From: FEN-1350 sp964386005
GTDB taxonomy: Bacteria > Planctomycetota > Phycisphaerae > Sedimentisphaerales > Anaerohalosphaeraceae
Length of the DNA: 64,000 nucleotides
Reading direction: 5' to 3'
Assembly: GCA_964386005.1 (NCBI GenBank)
Contig: CAYLSB010000006.1
Span: forward strand, 1-64,000
Below are positions 62,065 to 64,000 of this stretch, one piece after another. The notes beneath the pieces were generated by a model. It saw nothing but the letters and a program-made list of their open reading frames with translations. It did not search any database and had not been told where the DNA came from. Position numbers and translations under genes: made by a program. The first letter of the stretch is position 1. The number at the start of each line of letters is the position of its first letter.

Positions 62065-62721
62065 TTATCCCTGTTCGGCCTTGAATCGTCCCCGGATGAT
62101 CAGATAGACATGAATCATCGCCGCCAGAGTCAGGGCAATTGCCGTGAAACGATGGAGTTCAAACAAAACCTCCTGTCCATGGGTACCAAAGATCGGGTAC
62201 ATACCGGCAATCATCGTCAAACTGACAGGCAAGACAAGGATCATCAAAGCCCATGCGGTTATTTTCCATCCCAAGGCGGATCCATCGAGCAATCCCTTCC
62301 ACTTCAGGGAAACCAGGCGAACCAACCAGTCCCAATCACAGGAGGTAAAGCGACACTGGAACGCCCATGTCGCGGCAAGAAAGGCCACACAGACGATAAA
62401 CACCGGCGCACATGTGGCATGGATCATCAGCAGCCAACCACTCAAAGGAACCCCACAGAGAATCCTCGGCCCGAATCCCGTCAGGAACAACACCACAAAA
62501 CAAAACATCGCAACCAGAAGAGCCAGCTTCTTCAGGCGGCCGATGGGACCGAGTTTTTGCTCGAGAAGCAACAGCGAAAACAGAAAGATCTTCTTGCGGG
62601 CGATTTCCCGCACGCGCAGACGGCACGGACCCCAGAATGGATATACAAACATATGGAGAACAATGGCCGCCAACACAAGAATAAAGCTCATACAAAAGAC
62701 ATTGCGAAATAGAGTATCCAT
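62065..62721 (-). CDS. b-type cytochrome membrane subunit (cytochrome b561/FdhI-like)
   Basis: A 218-aa membrane protein with four or five helices. Histidines placed to ligate haem are in LAAIVLHMFVYPFWG near residue 23, in WLLMIHATCAPVF, and twice in FELHRFTAIALTLAAMIH. The charged stretch between helices 1 and 2 is cytoplasmic. Such subunits pass electrons between quinol and a partner multihaem protein. It begins 15 bp after the multihaem cytochrome c gene, so the two form a complex. Confidence 0.8.
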   Translation of the reverse strand: MDTLFRNVFCMSFILVLAAIVLHMFVYPFWGPCRLRVREIARKKIFLFSLLLLEQKLGPIGRLKKLALLVAMFCFVVLFLTGFGPRILCGVPLSGWLLMIHATCAPVFIVCVAFLAATWAFQCRFTSCDWDWLVRLVSLKWKGLLDGSALGWKITAWALMILVLPVSLTMIAGMYPIFGTHGQEVLFELHRFTAIALTLAAMIHVYLIIRGRFKAEQG

Positions 62722-62736
62722 AATCGTACCCTAAGA

Positions 62737-64000
62737 TTAATCTTCTTCAGCGGCCTGATGTGAAAACCAGCCCAACGCCTTGAGAACGTATGTCAGTAAT
62801 ACCGCGGCGATCACGGCACAGCACAGGATCACCGTAATCTTCATATACGGTCGGAACACAAACGAAAATGCAAACGCCCATGCAAGTTTTGGCGAAACCT
62901 TCTGGAAGCTGACCATCTTGCGGACATCCTCCACGCCCTTGACCGGGGAACTGACGGCCACATTCCCGAAGAAGAACGACGCCTTTGTGGAGTGGCAATC
63001 GCCGCAGTGCCCGTTGCGTCCGAGCGATTGACTGGCGGGACGAACATCGTGAGCAATGGGCCACGAATACGGGCCCGCCATCGGATCCTCCTCAGAAACC
63101 ACCTGTTCGCCGGACATCCGATACATTTTCCCGCCCGCGACATAGACGGCTTCGGGTTTCACCCCTTCGGCAGGTTGATCCATCTGCTCAGAAAGCGTCT
63201 TCAAAACCTCGGCGATCGTTTCATGATCCAGAGGCAGCCAGTCGTTGACCTTTTCTTCCGAAGATTTCAGCATATCGCCGATAACTTCCTTGAGCGCTTT
63301 TGGAGTAAACGGATTCAGCTTGCCATCCTTCAACGTCGCCCAGAAGGCCGGCCACATGAGTTTACTGGGGGCGATCCGGTCATCTTCTCCGCGAACCATG
63401 ATCGGCCACTGAACATGAGGCAGTTTCATGGTCACGGCGTGCTTGCCATGCAGACCCAGCTTGTGTACGCGGGCCGTCCGGACGAGTTTGGCGTCGCTTT
63501 CGGGCATCGGGCCGGAATGACAGGCCGTACAGGTCAGTGACTTGAAATGAATAGTCGGTATCCCCGCATGCAGGGGATAGGGTGCGCCCAGTCGGCCGCC
63601 CTGCCTGGCGGCCGGGGCATCCGCGGTTTCGTCGCCCAGATGGCAACCCTGACACGACAAGGTCGATACCTCGCCCATCCCGTTGCCCGCCGCGATCTGG
63701 TCACCTCGGGATATCATATGATCGGCGCCGTTGCGATGGCAATCCGCACAGGTCAATCCGGCCGCCAGATGCACATCCTGGTCCCGTATCCATTCCTTCG
63801 GCCCCATTGTATCTATTTCCTGTGTTGAATGACAAAAATAACATCGGTTGGCCGACGGCTTTCGGGAAATATCGAAGAAAACTTTGTCTTCGGAATTAAA
63901 ACGGGATTTCTCGTAGAGGCATTTCAGCTTATCTTCCGTCCATGGATCATACAGATCGTCCAACTCGGACGCTGTGCCTTTGACAATGGCCAGGCCGGAT
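62737..64000 (-). CDS. membrane-anchored multihaem cytochrome c (N-terminus cut by window edge)
   Basis: The visible part is 421 codons long and stays open to the last base, so the gene begins outside the window. Five CxxCH haem motifs are seen: CYFCH, CADCH, CQGCH, CTACH and CGDCH. A C-terminal hydrophobic helix (ILCCAVIAAVLLTYVLKALG) anchors it. Additional histidines (HLAAGL, HAVTMKLPH) may be distal ligands. It probably exchanges electrons with the quinone pool through the b-type cytochrome encoded next. The electron acceptor or donor is unknown. Confidence 0.85.
   Translation of the reverse strand, partial: SGLAIVKGTASELDDLYDPWTEDKLKCLYEKSRFNSEDKVFFDISRKPSANRCYFCHSTQEIDTMGPKEWIRDQDVHLAAGLTCADCHRNGADHMISRGDQIAAGNGMGEVSTLSCQGCHLGDETADAPAARQGGRLGAPYPLHAGIPTIHFKSLTCTACHSGPMPESDAKLVRTARVHKLGLHGKHAVTMKLPHVQWPIMVRGEDDRIAPSKLMWPAFWATLKDGKLNPFTPKALKEVIGDMLKSSEEKVNDWLPLDHETIAEVLKTLSEQMDQPAEGVKPEAVYVAGGKMYRMSGEQVVSEEDPMAGPYSWPIAHDVRPASQSLGRNGHCGDCHSTKASFFFGNVAVSSPVKGVEDVRKMVSFQKVSPKLAWAFAFSFVFRPYMKITVILCCAVIAAVLLTYVLKALGWFSHQAAEED

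Noticed and set aside
1..64000. CRISPR array, prophage or defence island
   Set aside because: No regularly spaced repeats, no cas genes and no integrase, capsid or toxin-antitoxin genes were found in the window.

Overview
The window looks like a chromosomal segment of a mesophilic, probably anaerobic, marine- or sediment-type planctomycete of the Phycisphaerae/Sedimentisphaerales kind. This is inferred from gene style, not from a marker search. The signs are a PEP-CTERM remnant beside a dockerin-like repeat, an H-X9-DG prepilin-type protein, Tat-exported Gfo/Idh/MocA oxidoreductases with ThuA and DUF6807 proteins, a DksA-like protein that has lost most zinc cysteines, exotic glycoside hydrolases, and genes for CMP-Kdo and dTDP-rhamnose. 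GC content is moderate, and promoters of the TTGACA-17-TATAAT type are easy to see.

Layout. 1-0.75 kb: REP-like hairpins and no gene. 0.75-2.7 kb: nucleotide-sugar dehydrogenase and a NusG-like antiterminator. 2.7-5.7 kb: iron operon (DtxR-like repressor, feoA, feoB) with two palindromic operators. 5.8-11.2 kb: a coiled-coil lipoprotein, then kdsB-GH127-pyrG on the minus strand. 11.4-13.7 kb: sirtuin deacylase, a decayed 1 kb stretch (dockerin and PEP-CTERM remnants and a sirtuin fragment between two inverted REP-like hairpins), and cheD. 13.7-18.5 kb: glmS and a B12/siderophore-type ABC importer. 18.7-21.7 kb: DksA-like protein, phosphofructokinase, prepilin-type protein. 22-30.5 kb: minus-strand surface-glycan operon rmlA-rmlC-rmlD-rmlB, an MsbA-like exporter and three glycosyltransferases. 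30.7-35.8 kb: thrS-infC-rpmI-rplT-pheS (no pheT) behind a HAD phosphatase. 36-42.7 kb: FHA protein, rlmN, a GH99-like secreted protein, S9 peptidase, thioesterase, rpmA. 43.4-50.1 kb: a six-hairpin glycosidase-like protein, a GT2, apbE, an Agl23-type membrane glycosyltransferase and a lipoprotein. 50.2-62 kb: a long minus-strand catabolic locus. 62-64 kb: a b-type cytochrome and a multiheme cytochrome c cut by the window edge.

How the genes may work together. The 50-62 kb locus is the best candidate for an undescribed pathway. Two paralogous Tat-exported Gfo/Idh/MocA oxidoreductases, a ThuA protein, two exported DUF6807 proteins and a Tat-exported enolase-superfamily enzyme would modify a sugar or glycoside outside the cytoplasm. 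An NCS1-family permease (a family better known for nucleobases) would bring the product in, and a sugar-isomerase-like protein and FGGY kinase would process it. A perfect 17-bp palindrome lies at a possible promoter of the permease gene. The surface-glycan modules (Kdo, dTDP-rhamnose, uronate-type nucleotide sugar, exporter) point to an elaborate envelope polysaccharide.

Limits. All functions come from reading motifs by eye. No database search, structure prediction or transcript data were used. Some starts were moved from the longest reading frame to a better-supported codon; the reason is given in each entry.
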